From Klenkia taihuensis (GTDB lineage: Bacteria; Actinomycetota; Actinomycetes; Mycobacteriales; Geodermatophilaceae): 64,000 bases of DNA. Shown one piece after another: positions 8,063 to 16,806 of the stretch; within the stretch, counting starts at the first letter, position 1, and the number at the start of each line of letters is the position of its first letter. Location of the stretch: NCBI RefSeq assembly GCF_900112525.1, contig NZ_FOMD01000001.1, forward strand, positions 1,488,001 through 1,552,000. The letters run 5' to 3'. Made by a program: the position numbers and the translations under genes. Under the pieces are notes generated by a model. The model worked only from the letters and a program-made list of their open reading frames with translations, searched no databases and was not told the origin of the DNA.

Positions 8063-9706
8063 GTGCTCACGGCGCTGGACGACGCCGCGGTCGGCCGCTG
8101 GAGCCGCGCCGCCGCCGACGCGCTGCGCGCCTCGCGCGGGGAGCTCGACGACCTCAACGTCTTCCCCGTCCCCGACGGCGACACCGGCACCAACCTGCTG
8201 CTCACCGCCCGCGCCGCCGCCGACGCGGTCGGCGAGGGCGCCGCCGACGGGTCCGCCACCGGCTCGGTGTGGGCCCGCTGGGCCCGCGGCGCCGTGCTCG
8301 GGGCGCGCGGCAACTCCGGGGCCATCCTCGCCCAGCTGCTGCGCGGCCTGGCCGACGACCTGGCCGGCCGCGGCCCCGCCGACGGCGCCGCGGTCTCCCG
8401 GGCCCTGCTGCACGCCGCCCGCGAGGCCTACGCCGCGGTCGCCGAGCCGGCCGAGGGCACCTTCCTCACCGTGGCCCGCCGCAGCGCCGAGGCCGCCGCC
8501 GCGGCCGTGCAGGAGGGCCGGGCCGGGCTGGCCGAGGTGGTCCGGGCCGCCGCCGACGGCGCCCGCCGCGCGCTGCACGGCACCACCGACCAGCTGGCCG
8601 CGCTGCGCGACGCCGGGGTGGTCGACGCCGGCGGCGCGGGCTGGTGCGTGGTGCTCGACGCCCTGGTCGCCACGGTCACCGGCAGCGAACCCGACCGGCC
8701 GCCGCTGGCGCGCCGCCCGGGCCGCCGTCCCCGGCCCGCGGCCGCCCACCTGCACCAGCCGGCCGCCGACGCCGGCAGCGAGGTGCAGTTCCTGCTCGCC
8801 GACTCCAGCGAGCAGGCCGTCGAGCGGCTGCGCACCGAGCTGGGCTGGCTCGGCGACTGCCTGGTCGTGGTCGGCGTCGACACCCCCACCGGCCGGGAGT
8901 GGAACGTGCACGTCCACGTGCACGACGTGGGCGCGGCGGTCGAGGCCGGCATCCGGGCCGGCCGGCCGCACTCGATCGCGGTCACCGCGCTGGCCCCCGT
9001 GCGGGTCGCGCCGCCGGTGGCCGGTGCGCGGGCCGTGGTCGCGCTGGTGCCCGAGGGCCCGGCGGCGGCCGGGGTCGCCGAGCTGTTCGCCGCCGAGGGC
9101 GTGCAGGTGCTCGGCGTCCCGGTGCCGCCCGAGCCCGACGACGCCGGGGTGGCCGCCGAGGTGCAGGCCGCCGTCCGGTCCGCGGTGCTCGAGGCCGGGG
9201 CGGACGAGGTCGTCCTGCTGCCCGACCACCCCGCCCTGGTCGGGCCGGCCGGCCGCGCCGCGGTGCAGGCGCGCGGCGAGGGCCGCGACGTCGCGGTGGT
9301 GCCCACCCGGTCCCCGGTGCAGGGCCTGGCCGCGGTCGCCGTCGCCGACGCCGGCCAGCGGTTCTCCGACGACGTCATCTCCATGACCGAGGCGGCCTCG
9401 GCCACCCGGTGGGCCGAGGTCGTGCTGGCCCGCCACGAGGCGCTCACCTCGGCCGGGCGCTGCCACCCCGGCGACGCGCTGGGCCTGGTCGAGGACGACG
9501 TCGTGGTCATCGGCACCGCCCAGGTCGCGGTCACCTGCGAGCTGCTGGACCGGATGCTCGCCGGCGGCGGCGAACTGGTCACCCTGGTCGGCGGCCGGCT
9601 GGCCGAGGCCGCCGCGCACCACCTGGCGGCCCGGCACCCCACCGTCGAGGTCGCGGTGCACCCGCTGGGCCCGGGCGCGCGGGCGCTGCTCGTCGGGGTG
9701 GAGTGA
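8063..9706 (+). CDS. DAK2-domain (YloV/FakA-like) kinase
   Basis: A 547-residue protein related to YloV/FakA, the ATP-binding subunit of fatty acid kinase, which phosphorylates fatty acids held by a FakB/DegV partner. The N-terminal DAK2 domain has FPVPDGDTGTN (34-44, Mg/nucleotide binding) and GARGNSGAI (about 80-88). A middle domain and a C-terminal EDD/DegV-like region (VAVADAGQRFSDD) follow. In M. tuberculosis this region is split between Rv2974c and Rv2975c; here it is intact. The GTG start at 8063 is chosen because it sits directly after a -10 hexamer. recG starts one base after the stop. Confidence 0.85.
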   Translation: MLTALDDAAVGRWSRAAADALRASRGELDDLNVFPVPDGDTGTNLLLTARAAADAVGEGAADGSATGSVWARWARGAVLGARGNSGAILAQLLRGLADDLAGRGPADGAAVSRALLHAAREAYAAVAEPAEGTFLTVARRSAEAAAAAVQEGRAGLAEVVRAAADGARRALHGTTDQLAALRDAGVVDAGGAGWCVVLDALVATVTGSEPDRPPLARRPGRRPRPAAAHLHQPAADAGSEVQFLLADSSEQAVERLRTELGWLGDCLVVVGVDTPTGREWNVHVHVHDVGAAVEAGIRAGRPHSIAVTALAPVRVAPPVAGARAVVALVPEGPAAAGVAELFAAEGVQVLGVPVPPEPDDAGVAAEVQAAVRSAVLEAGADEVVLLPDHPALVGPAGRAAVQARGEGRDVAVVPTRSPVQGLAAVAVADAGQRFSDDVISMTEAASATRWAEVVLARHEALTSAGRCHPGDALGLVEDDVVVIGTAQVAVTCELLDRMLAGGGELVTLVGGRLAEAAAHHLAARHPTVEVAVHPLGPGARALLVGVE

Positions 9707-9707
9707 C

Positions 9708-11912
9708 GTGCTGGACCTGGGCACGCCGCTGGCCAAGGTGGTCGGCACCCGCACCGCGAAGGCCATGGCCGAGGAGCTGTCGCTGCACACCGTGCGCGAC
9801 CTGGTCCGGCACTACCCGAGCCGGTACGCCCGGCGCGGGGAGATGACCCGGTTCACCGACCTCGAGGTCGGCGACCGGGTCACCGTGCTCGGCCAGGTGC
9901 GCAAGGTCGACACCCGGCCGATGCGCAATCGGCGCGGCTCGCTCACCGAGGTCACCGTGGGCGACGGCGACGGCTCGATGCGGCTGGTCTTCTTCAACCA
10001 CCGGCACGCCCGCCTGGCCGTCGGGGCCTGGGGCCTGTTCGCCGGCACCGTCAGCAGCTGGCACGGCCAGCTGCAGTTCAGCCACCCCGACTGCCAGGTG
10101 CTCGACGAGGCGACCGACGCCGAGGAGTGGGCCACGGCGATGCTGCCGATCTACCCGGCCAGCAAGAGCGTCTCCAGCTGGGTGGTGCAGAAGTCGCTCA
10201 AGCTCGTGCTCGGCGACCCCGCGGGCGCCGAGCAGCTGCTGGCCGCCGACCCGGTCCCGGCCGAGGTGCGGGCCCGGCACGGGCTGATGTCGCTGGCCCG
10301 GGCGATCTGGCTCAAGCACCACCCCGAGACCCCCGAGGACGTCGAGCAGGCCGACGAACGGCTCAAGTGGGACGAGGCGCTGGTCCTGCAGGTCACCCTC
10401 GCCGCCCGCCGCCGCGCCGCGGCCCTGGAGCCCGGCATCGCCCGCCCCCGCCGCGCCGGTGGGCTGGCCGACGCCGTCGACGCGGCGCTGCCCTTCGCGC
10501 TGACCGACGGCCAGCGCGAGGTGGGGGAGGCCCTGGCCGCCGAGATCGGCCGCGAGCAGCCCATGCACCGGCTGCTGCAGGGCGAGGTCGGCTCCGGCAA
10601 GACCGTGGTCGCGCTGCGCGCGATGGCCCAGGTGGTCGACGCCGGCGGCCAGGCCGCGCTGCTGGCGCCCACCGAGGTGCTGGCCGCCCAGCACGCCCGC
10701 GGCATCGGGGCGCTGCTGGGCCCGCTGGGCCGGGCCGGGGAGATCGACGGCGACCCCGACGGCACCCGGGTCACCCTGCTCACCGGCTCGCTGCGCGCCG
10801 CCGCCCGCCGCGCCGCGCTGGCCGAGGTGGCCGACGGCAGCGCCGGCATCGTGGTGGGCACGCACGCGCTGCTGTCCGAGGGCGTGGAGTTCGCCGACCT
10901 GGGCCTGGTGGTGGTCGACGAGCAGCACCGCTTCGGCGTCGAGCAGCGCGACCGGCTGCGCGCCAAGGGCGCCAGGCCCCCGCACGTGCTGGTGATGACC
11001 GCGACCCCCATCCCGCGCACCGTCGCGATGACCGTCTACGGCGACCTGGAGACCCTCACCCTGCGCCAGCTGCCCGCCGGCCGCGGCGGGGTGTCCAGCT
11101 CGGTGGTGCCGGTGGCCGAGAAGCCGGCCTGGCTGGACCGGGCCTGGGCCCGGGTGCGCGAGGAGGTCGCCGCCGGCCGGCAGGCCTACGTGGTCTGCCC
11201 GCGCATCGGCGACGACGACAAGGACGCGACCGGGGGCCCCGACGGCCCCGACCCCGGCGACGGCGCCCCGCCGGAGACCGCGCAGACCTCCGACCGGCGA
11301 CCGCCGCTGGCCGTGCTCGACGTCGCCGAGGCGCTGGCGTCCGGCCCGCTGTCCGGGCTCCGGGTCGAGGTGCTGCACGGCCGGCTCACCCCGGAGGAGA
11401 AGGACGCCCGGATGCGGGCCTTCGCCACCCGCGAGGTCGACGTCCTGGTCGCCACCACCGTCATCGAGGTCGGCGTCGACGTGCCCAACGCGACCGTGAT
11501 GGTGGTGATGGACGCCGACCGGTTCGGCGTCAGCCAGCTCCACCAGCTGCGCGGCCGCGTCGCGCGGGGCAGGCACCCGGGCCTGTGCCTGCTGGTCAGC
11601 GAGGCGCCCACGTCCTCGTCGACCGGCACCCGGCTGGCCCAGGTCGCCTCGACCACCGACGGGTTCGAGCTGGCCCGGCTGGACCTGGAGACCCGCCGCG
11701 AGGGCGACGTGCTGGGCGCGGCGCAGTCCGGCCGGCGCTCGGGGGTCAAGCTGCTGTCCCTGCTGCACGACGAGGAGCTGATCGCCGCCGCGCGCACCGA
11801 GGCCGCCGCGCTGCTGGGCACCGACCAGGGGCTGGCCGCGCACCCCGAGCTCGCCGCCGCCGTGGCCGCGCTCGACGCCGGCGACGCCGCCGACTGGCTG
11901 GAACGGGCATGA
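9708..11912 (+). CDS. recG: ATP-dependent DNA helicase RecG
   Basis: RecG remodels stalled replication forks and branched recombination intermediates. The 734 residues run from an N-terminal wedge/OB domain (about 50-130) to helicase domains with GEVGSGKT (Walker A, 292-299), DEQH (404-407), MTATPIPRT (motif III) and QLRGRVARG (motif VI). An Asp/Gly/Pro-rich insertion (around residues 505-525) sits between the helicase lobes. The GTG start follows the DAK2 gene by one base, and the stop overlaps rsmD as ATGA. Confidence 0.97.
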   Translation: MLDLGTPLAKVVGTRTAKAMAEELSLHTVRDLVRHYPSRYARRGEMTRFTDLEVGDRVTVLGQVRKVDTRPMRNRRGSLTEVTVGDGDGSMRLVFFNHRHARLAVGAWGLFAGTVSSWHGQLQFSHPDCQVLDEATDAEEWATAMLPIYPASKSVSSWVVQKSLKLVLGDPAGAEQLLAADPVPAEVRARHGLMSLARAIWLKHHPETPEDVEQADERLKWDEALVLQVTLAARRRAAALEPGIARPRRAGGLADAVDAALPFALTDGQREVGEALAAEIGREQPMHRLLQGEVGSGKTVVALRAMAQVVDAGGQAALLAPTEVLAAQHARGIGALLGPLGRAGEIDGDPDGTRVTLLTGSLRAAARRAALAEVADGSAGIVVGTHALLSEGVEFADLGLVVVDEQHRFGVEQRDRLRAKGARPPHVLVMTATPIPRTVAMTVYGDLETLTLRQLPAGRGGVSSSVVPVAEKPAWLDRAWARVREEVAAGRQAYVVCPRIGDDDKDATGGPDGPDPGDGAPPETAQTSDRRPPLAVLDVAEALASGPLSGLRVEVLHGRLTPEEKDARMRAFATREVDVLVATTVIEVGVDVPNATVMVVMDADRFGVSQLHQLRGRVARGRHPGLCLLVSEAPTSSSTGTRLAQVASTTDGFELARLDLETRREGDVLGAAQSGRRSGVKLLSLLHDEELIAAARTEAAALLGTDQGLAAHPELAAAVAALDAGDAADWLERA

Positions 11913-12463
11913 CGCGGATCATCGCCGGGGCCGCGGGCGGACGGCGGCTGAAGGTGCCCACCGCCGGCGTGCGGCCCACCGGCGACCGCGCCCGGGAGGG
12001 CCTGTTCAACTCGCTGGGCTCCCTGCTCGACCTCGAGGGCGCCCGGGTGCTCGACCTGTACGCCGGGTCCGGCGCGCTGGGGCTGGAGGCGCTGTCCCGC
12101 GGGGCGGCCGAGGTGGTGCTGGTGGAGCAGGGCCCGCGGGTGCTGCCGGTGCTGCGGGCCAACGTCGCGGCCGTCGGCCTGCCCGGCGCGACCGTGCTCG
12201 GCGGCTCGGTGCCCGCCGTCGTCGGCCGGCCGGCCACCGCGCCCTTCGACCTGGTGCTGGCCGACCCGCCCTACGCCGTGACCCCCGACGCCGTGCTCGG
12301 TGTCCTCGGCGGGCTGGTCGAGCACGGCTGGCTGGCCCCCGGGGCGGTGCTGGTGGTCGAGCGGCCGGCGCGGGAGGACCCGTGGGAGTGGCCGACACCC
12401 CTGCGGGGACTGCGCGACCGCCGCTACGGGGAGGCCCTGCTCCGGTACGGTCGCGCAGCGTGA
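11909..12463 (+). CDS. rsmD: 16S rRNA (guanine(966)-N2)-methyltransferase
   Basis: RsmD methylates G966 in helix 31 of 16S rRNA, using S-adenosylmethionine, during 30S assembly. The 184-residue Rossmann-fold enzyme has VLDLYAGSGALG (SAM motif I, 47-58) and LADPPY (motif IV, 117-122), the catalytic N2-guanine MTase signature. The ATG overlaps the recG stop, and coaD begins 7 bases after the stop. Confidence 0.95.
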   Translation: MTRIIAGAAGGRRLKVPTAGVRPTGDRAREGLFNSLGSLLDLEGARVLDLYAGSGALGLEALSRGAAEVVLVEQGPRVLPVLRANVAAVGLPGATVLGGSVPAVVGRPATAPFDLVLADPPYAVTPDAVLGVLGGLVEHGWLAPGAVLVVERPAREDPWEWPTPLRGLRDRRYGEALLRYGRAA

Positions 12464-12470
12464 GGTCAGC

Positions 12471-12959
12471 ATGAGGAGAGCGGTCTGCCCGGGCTCCTTC
12501 GACCCGGTCACCAACGGGCACGTCGACGTCATCACCCGTGCCGCGGCGCTCTACGACGAGCTGGTCGTGGCGGTGCTGGTGAACCCCGGCAAGGCCGGGC
12601 TGTTCGACGTCGAGGAGCGGATGGAGCTGCTGCGCGCGGCCGTCGCCGACCTGCCCAACGTCGTCGTCGACTCCTTCTCCGGCCTGCTGGTCAACTGGTG
12701 CCGCGAGCACGACGTCCCGGTGGTCGTGAAGGGCCTGCGCGCGGTCGGGGACTTCGAGTACGAGCTGCAGATGGCCCAGATGAACCGCGAGCTGGCCGGC
12801 GTCGAGACCCTCTTCGTGCCCACCGCACCGCAGGTGGGGCACCTGTCCTCCAGCCTGGTCAAGCAGATCGCCGCGTTCGGCGGCGACGTCTCGCACCTGG
12901 TGCCCGCCGAGGTCAACACCCGGCTGGTCGCCCGGCGCGAACGGGAGGGGGAAGCGTGA
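12471..12959 (+). CDS. coaD: Phosphopantetheine adenylyltransferase
   Basis: CoaD catalyses the penultimate step of coenzyme A synthesis, adenylating 4'-phosphopantetheine. The 162-residue protein starts with CPGSFDPVTNGHVDVI, containing the (T/H)xGH nucleotidyl-transfer motif (14-17), and has the conserved segment GLRAVGDFEYELQMAQMNR and the SSSLVKQI C-terminal motif. The ATG at 12471 puts the first strand at its usual place. It overlaps the next gene by 4 bases (GTGA). Confidence 0.97.
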   Translation: MRRAVCPGSFDPVTNGHVDVITRAAALYDELVVAVLVNPGKAGLFDVEERMELLRAAVADLPNVVVDSFSGLLVNWCREHDVPVVVKGLRAVGDFEYELQMAQMNRELAGVETLFVPTAPQVGHLSSSLVKQIAAFGGDVSHLVPAEVNTRLVARREREGEA

Positions 12960-13645
12960 CCGAGGTCGTGTACCGGCTCTACGAGGTCGTCGACGAGCTG
13001 GCGTCGCTGATCGAGAACGCCCGCAGCGTGCCCATGTCCTCCTCGTGCATGGTGCCCCGCGACCACCTGCTCGACCTGCTCGACGACCTGCGCGAGGGGC
13101 TCCCCGAGGAGGTGCAGCAGGCCGGCGCCATCGTCGAGCAGCGCACCGAGATCCTCGAGCAGGCCCAGGCCGAGGCCGAGCGGCTCACCGGCCGCACCCG
13201 GTCGGAGGCCGAGCAGGTCGTGGGCACCGCCCGCCGCCAGCGCGACGAGCTGATCGGCACCGCCCGCCGCCAGCGCGACGAGCTCATCGCCCAGGCCCAG
13301 GCCGAGGTCGAGGACCTGCTCTCCCGCGCCGAGGCCGAGGCCGACCGCATCCTGGCCGAGGCCGACCGGCAGCAGGCCGAGCTCCTCGCCGAGGGGCGCG
13401 CCCAGCAGGCCGCGCTGGTCGCCGCCGGCCAGGCCGAGCACGACCGGCTGGTCACCGAGACCGAGGTCTACCGCGGCGCGGTGGCCCGCGCCGACGAGCT
13501 GGGGGAGCAGACCGCGGCCGAGGTCGCGCGGATGCGGGCCGAGGTCGACGAGTACGTCGACAGCCGGCTGGCCGACTTCGGCACCACGCTGGGCCACATG
13601 GTGCGGTCGGTCGAGGCCGCCCGCGCCCAGCTGCGCCAGCCCTGA
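12956..13645 (+). CDS. sepIVA: DivIVA-like septation protein SepIVA
   Basis: A 229-residue, largely coiled-coil protein in the place of mycobacterial SepIVA (Rv2927c), a DivIVA-domain factor for septation and polar growth. The N-terminus VYRLYEVVDELASLIENARSV and VPRDHLLDLLDDLREGLPEE match that family. Residues 60-180 are a near-continuous A/E/Q/R heptad coil. A 33-base tandem duplication gives two copies of GTARRQRDELI (residues 90-111). The cytosolic protein would act at the membrane or divisome. The GTG start is coupled to coaD. Confidence 0.85.
   Translation: MTEVVYRLYEVVDELASLIENARSVPMSSSCMVPRDHLLDLLDDLREGLPEEVQQAGAIVEQRTEILEQAQAEAERLTGRTRSEAEQVVGTARRQRDELIGTARRQRDELIAQAQAEVEDLLSRAEAEADRILAEADRQQAELLAEGRAQQAALVAAGQAEHDRLVTETEVYRGAVARADELGEQTAAEVARMRAEVDEYVDSRLADFGTTLGHMVRSVEAARAQLRQP
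13223..13288 (+). repeat. 33-bp tandem duplication inside sepIVA
   Basis: Two adjacent 33-base units (13223-13255 and 13256-13288) differ at one base (CTG/CTC) and each encode GTARRQRDELI. The 11-residue length keeps coiled-coil register nearly unchanged, which may be why the duplication is tolerated. Confidence 0.9.
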
Positions 13646-13669
13646 CCGCACCGCACCGCGGGGCTGGGG

Positions 13670-13675
13670 TAACCT
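13670..13675 (+). promoter_or_regulatory. Candidate -10 element for the DUF177-rpmF operon
   Basis: TAACCT, about 70 bases upstream of the DUF177 start. It falls in the 100-base gap after sepIVA and would give a leadered message. No clear -35 is seen. Confidence 0.35.
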
Positions 13676-13745
13676 GGGCTGCTCCCGCATGCGCTGCCCT
13701 GCACGCCCCGCGGTGAGAACCGACCCCGAGCACAGAGAACCCGTC

Positions 13746-14342
13746 ATGCCTGCTGCCCCCACGCCCCGTCGCGGCGCCGCGTCCACCGACGCCCGGCGCC
13801 CCGGTGGCGACCCCTGGAAGGTCGACCTGCGCGAGCTGGGTCGCCGGGCCGGGTCGATGCGTGACTGGGAGAAGACCGTGCCGGCGCCCGAGGGCTGGGG
13901 CGTGGAGATGATCGGCGTCCCCGAGGGCGCGCCGGTCGAGCTGCACCTGCGCCTGGAGTCGGTCATGGAGGGCGTCCTGGTCTCCGGCGAGGTCGAGGTG
14001 CCGGTCACCGGCCAGTGCGCCCGCTGCCTCGACCCGGTCGAGGACACCCTGCACCTGGACGTCCAGGAGCTCTACGCCTACGAGGGCAGCACCACCGAGG
14101 CCACCAGCGAGGAGGACGAGGTCCGCCGCATCGACGGCGAGCACCTCGACCTCGCCCCGCTGGTGCGCGACACCGTCGTCCTCACCCTGCCGCTCTCGCC
14201 CACCTGCACCCCGGACTGCTCGGGTCTGTGCGTCGACTGCGGCCAGCGGATCGACGACCTCCCGGCGGACCACTCGCACGAGCAGCTCGACCCGCGCTGG
14301 GCCGGGCTCGCCGACCGTTTCACCCCATCGAAGGAGAACTGA
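13746..14342 (+). CDS. DUF177/YceD family protein, 23S rRNA accumulation-linked
   Basis: A 198-residue YceD/DUF177 protein. The family precedes rpmF in most bacteria and is linked to 23S rRNA accumulation. Conserved cysteines occur as CARC (mid-protein) and [13 protein letters not shown] near the C-terminus, which could bind zinc. The core [20 protein letters not shown] is typical. The N-terminal 20 residues are low-complexity; the ATG at 13746 is the first plausible start. rpmF follows 2 bases after the stop. Confidence 0.9.
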   Translation: MPAAPTPRRGAASTDARRPGGDPWKVDLRELGRRAGSMRDWEKTVPAPEGWGVEMIGVPEGAPVELHLRLESVMEGVLVSGEVEVPVTGQCARCLDPVEDTLHLDVQELYAYEGSTTEATSEEDEVRRIDGEHLDLAPLVRDTVVLTLPLSPTCTPDCSGLCVDCGQRIDDLPADHSHEQLDPRWAGLADRFTPSKEN

Positions 14343-14344
14343 CC

Positions 14345-14524
14345 GTGGCTGTCCCGAAGAGGCGCATGTCGCGCTCGAACACCCGCTCGCGCCGCTCGCA
14401 GTGGAAGGCCTCCGCGCCGACTCTGGCGCCGTGCCCGAACCGCGCGTGCGGGGAGCTCAAGCCGCCGCACCAGGCCTGCCCGACCTGCGGTCAGTACGAC
14501 GGCCGCCAGACCATCGCGGTCTGA
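14345..14524 (+). CDS. rpmF: Large ribosomal subunit protein bL32
   Basis: The 59-residue L32 protein of the 50S subunit: [20 protein letters not shown] at the N-terminus, then a C4 zinc ribbon ([20 protein letters not shown], Cys at about 30, 35, 48, 51). This is the zinc-binding form. AAGGAG lies 9 bases before the GTG, overlapping the DUF177 stop region. It is operonic with DUF177 and rnc. Confidence 0.96.
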   Translation: MAVPKRRMSRSNTRSRRSQWKASAPTLAPCPNRACGELKPPHQACPTCGQYDGRQTIAV

Positions 14525-14549
14525 CCTGCCCGTCCAGCACGACCCCGAC

Positions 14550-15281
14550 GTGACCGGCGACCCCACCCCGGGTGGTGCCGAGCACGCCGCACAGGCCGCC
14601 GACTGGCTGCGCGACGCCCTGGGCGTCGAGCTGCCCGGCGGCCTGCTCGCGTTGGCCCTGACCCACCGGTCCTGGGCCTACGAGCACGGCGGGCTGCCCA
14701 CCAACGAGCGCCTGGAGTTCCTCGGGGACTCCGTGCTCGGCCTGGTGGTCACCGACGAGCTCTACCGCAGCCAGCCCGACCTGCCCGAGGGCCAGCTGGC
14801 CAAGCTGCGCGCGTCGGTGGTCAACATGACCTCCCTCGCCGGCGTCGCCCGGTCCCTGGGCGAGGGCGGCATCGGCCCGCACCTGCTGCTGGGCCGGGGT
14901 GAGACCGCCACCGGCGGGCGGGACAAGGAGTCGATCCTCGCCGACGCCCTGGAGGCCCTGCTGGGGGCGATCCACCTGGGCAACGGGCTGGAGGTGGCCG
15001 CGGCGATCGTGCACCGGCTGTTCGACCCGTTGCTGGTGGAGTCGGCCAGCCTGGGCGCGGGCCTGGACTGGAAGACCAGCCTGCAGGAGCTCGGCGCCGC
15101 CCGGGGCCTGGGCGCCCCGATCTACCGGATCGAGTCCGAGGGCCCCGACCACGCCAAGAGCTTCACCGCGACCGTGCTGCTGGCCGACCAGCCGCGCGGC
15201 GGGGGGCACGGGCGGACCAAGAAGGCCGCCGAGCAGATGGCCGCGCAGAACGCCTGGCGCGAGCTGTCCGGACGGGGCTGA
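14550..15281 (+). CDS. rnc: Ribonuclease III
   Basis: RNase III cleaves double-stranded RNA in rRNA processing and mRNA turnover. The 243-residue protein has the RIIID signature NERLEFLGD (52-60), the second acidic catalytic cluster [17 protein letters not shown] (125-141), and a C-terminal double-stranded-RNA-binding domain (about 173-241, ending [13 protein letters not shown]). The GTG start lies 25 bases after rpmF. Confidence 0.96.
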   Translation: MTGDPTPGGAEHAAQAADWLRDALGVELPGGLLALALTHRSWAYEHGGLPTNERLEFLGDSVLGLVVTDELYRSQPDLPEGQLAKLRASVVNMTSLAGVARSLGEGGIGPHLLLGRGETATGGRDKESILADALEALLGAIHLGNGLEVAAAIVHRLFDPLLVESASLGAGLDWKTSLQELGAARGLGAPIYRIESEGPDHAKSFTATVLLADQPRGGGHGRTKKAAEQMAAQNAWRELSGRG

Positions 15282-15285
15282 CGGC

Positions 15286-16158
15286 GTGCCCGAGCTGCCC
15301 GAGGTCGAGGTGGTCCGGCGCGGCCTGGAGCGCTGGGTCGCCGGCCGCACCGTCGCCGCCGTCGAGGTGCTCCACCCGCGCGCCGTCCGCCGGCACCTCG
15401 AGGGCGCCGACCACTTCGTCGCCGACCTGACCGGCGCCACCATCACCGCCGCGCACCGGCGTGGCAAGTACTTGTGGCTGCCGCTGGCCCGTGACGGCGT
15501 CGCCACCGGCCGGGTGCTCGTCGGCCACCTGGGCATGAGCGGTCAGCTGCTGGTCGAGAAGCCCGACGAGCCGCGCGAGAAGCACCTGCGCGCGCGCTTC
15601 ACCTTCACCGACGGCGGCCGCGAGCTGCGCTTCGTCGACCAGCGCACCTTCGGCGGCCTGGCCACCGAGGACGCCGGTGAGGGCGGCCTGCCGGTCCGGG
15701 TGGCGCACATCGCGGTGGACCCGCTCGCCGACGACTTCGACGCCGACGCCTTCGCCGCCGCCCTGCGCCGGCGCCGCACCGAGGTCAAGCGGGCGCTGCT
15801 GGACCAGACCCTGATCGGCGGCGTCGGCAACATCTACGCCGACGAGTCGCTGTGGCGGGCCCGGCTGCACGGCGCCCGGCCCACCGACAAGCTCACCCGG
15901 CGGCAGGTCGACGACCTGCTCGAGGGGATCCGCGACGTGCTGGCCGAGTCGCTGGCCCAGGGCGGCACCTCCTTCGACTCCCTCTACGTCGACGTCAACG
16001 GCCAGAGCGGGTACTTCTCCCGCTCCCTGGCCGTCTACGGCCAGCTCGACCGCCCGTGCCCGCGGTGCGGCACCCCGATCCGCCGGGAGTCGTTCATGAA
16101 CCGCTCCAGCTACAGCTGCCCCAGCTGCCAACCCCGACCGCGCGCCCGGCGCTCGTGA
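15286..16158 (+). CDS. mutM: Formamidopyrimidine-DNA glycosylase
   Basis: MutM (Fpg) excises 8-oxoguanine and other oxidised purines. After Met removal the N-terminal Pro2 of PELPEVEVV is the Schiff-base nucleophile. Glu3, the lysine in HRRGKYLWL (Lys61) and the C-terminal zinc finger (Cys258, Cys261, Cys278, Cys281) are all present. Length 290 fits the family. The start GTG-CCC is fixed by the need for Pro at position 2. Its stop overlaps acyP by 4 bases. Confidence 0.97.
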   Translation: MPELPEVEVVRRGLERWVAGRTVAAVEVLHPRAVRRHLEGADHFVADLTGATITAAHRRGKYLWLPLARDGVATGRVLVGHLGMSGQLLVEKPDEPREKHLRARFTFTDGGRELRFVDQRTFGGLATEDAGEGGLPVRVAHIAVDPLADDFDADAFAAALRRRRTEVKRALLDQTLIGGVGNIYADESLWRARLHGARPTDKLTRRQVDDLLEGIRDVLAESLAQGGTSFDSLYVDVNGQSGYFSRSLAVYGQLDRPCPRCGTPIRRESFMNRSSYSCPSCQPRPRARRS

Positions 16159-16424
16159 CCCGCCGGGTGGTCGCCCTGGTCGCAGGCGACGTGCAGGGCG
16201 TGGGCTACCGCTGGTTCGTCCGCGGCCAGGCCGGCGACCGGGGGCTGGCCGGGTCGGCCACCAACCTGCCCGACGGCCGGGTCGAGGTGGTCCTGGAGGG
16301 CCCGGACGACGACGTGCACGCGGTGCTCGACGCGCTCACCGGGCCGGCTGCGCCCGGGGCCCCGCGCGACGTGGCGCTGACCGACGAGGACCCGCTCGGC
16401 GCGTCGGGGTTCACCACGGCGTGA
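16155..16424 (+). CDS. acyP: Acylphosphatase
   Basis: An 89-residue acylphosphatase that hydrolyses carboxyl-phosphate bonds. The catalytic residues are visible: GVGYRWF with Arg19 and [13 protein letters not shown] with Asn37. It sits between mutM and smc, as in M. tuberculosis (Rv2922A), and is translationally coupled to mutM through a GTGA overlap. Confidence 0.93.
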   Translation: MTRRVVALVAGDVQGVGYRWFVRGQAGDRGLAGSATNLPDGRVEVVLEGPDDDVHAVLDALTGPAAPGAPRDVALTDEDPLGASGFTTA

Positions 16425-16469
16425 CGGAGATGACACACCCCTGACGTGGGCCGACCGCCGCGGGCTGCG

Positions 16470-16498
16470 TTGACCTGCGCCCCGGGGGCTGTCACCCT
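16470..16498 (+). promoter_or_regulatory. Candidate promoter for the small coiled-coil gene
   Basis: TTGACC (16470-16475), a 17-base spacer, then CACCCT (16493-16498). The near-consensus -35 at correct spacing lies in the gap between acyP and the next gene, leaving a leader of about 65 bases. Confidence 0.45.
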
Positions 16499-16571
16499 GG
16501 CAGCACGATCCCGCGCCCGGCCAGCACGCCCGGACGCACCACCCCCTCGCACGTGGAAGGCCGCTGTCGTC

Positions 16572-16766
16572 ATGGCCAAGGCCCTGTTCGGTTCCGTCGT
16601 CGCCCCCCGTGAGCTGCGGGCGGCGGAGGAGATCGCCGCCCTGCGGGCCCGGGTCGCCCGGCTGGAGGCCGAGGTCGCCCAGCTGCGCGCCGAGCGCGAC
16701 GACCGGATCGCCCGCGAGCTGCTGACCATGGCCGCCCCCGCGACGGAGCCCGCGCTCTCCCACTGA
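16572..16766 (+). CDS. Small coiled-coil protein upstream of smc, unknown function
   Basis: A predicted 64-residue protein with no family I recognise. Residues 15-48 form a strong heptad coil (AAEEIAALRARVARLEAEVAQLRAER by parts). The N-terminus MAKALFGSVVAP resembles small actinobacterial proteins of unknown role. An AAGG lies 10-14 bases before the ATG, and a candidate promoter precedes it. It ends 40 bases before smc. A link to SMC is suggested by position and the coil only. Confidence 0.6.
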   Translation: MAKALFGSVVAPRELRAAEEIAALRARVARLEAEVAQLRAERDDRIARELLTMAAPATEPALSH

Positions 16767-16793
16767 ACCGCCCGCGCTGTCGGAGGCCCTCGC

Positions 16794-16799
16794 TAGCCT
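16794..16799 (+). promoter_or_regulatory. Candidate -10 element, smc
   Basis: TAGCCT, 7 bases before the GTG start of smc with no Shine-Dalgarno. Hexamer and spacing are identical to those at the DAK2-domain gene. Confidence 0.5.
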
Positions 16800-16806
16800 G
16801 CGACCT

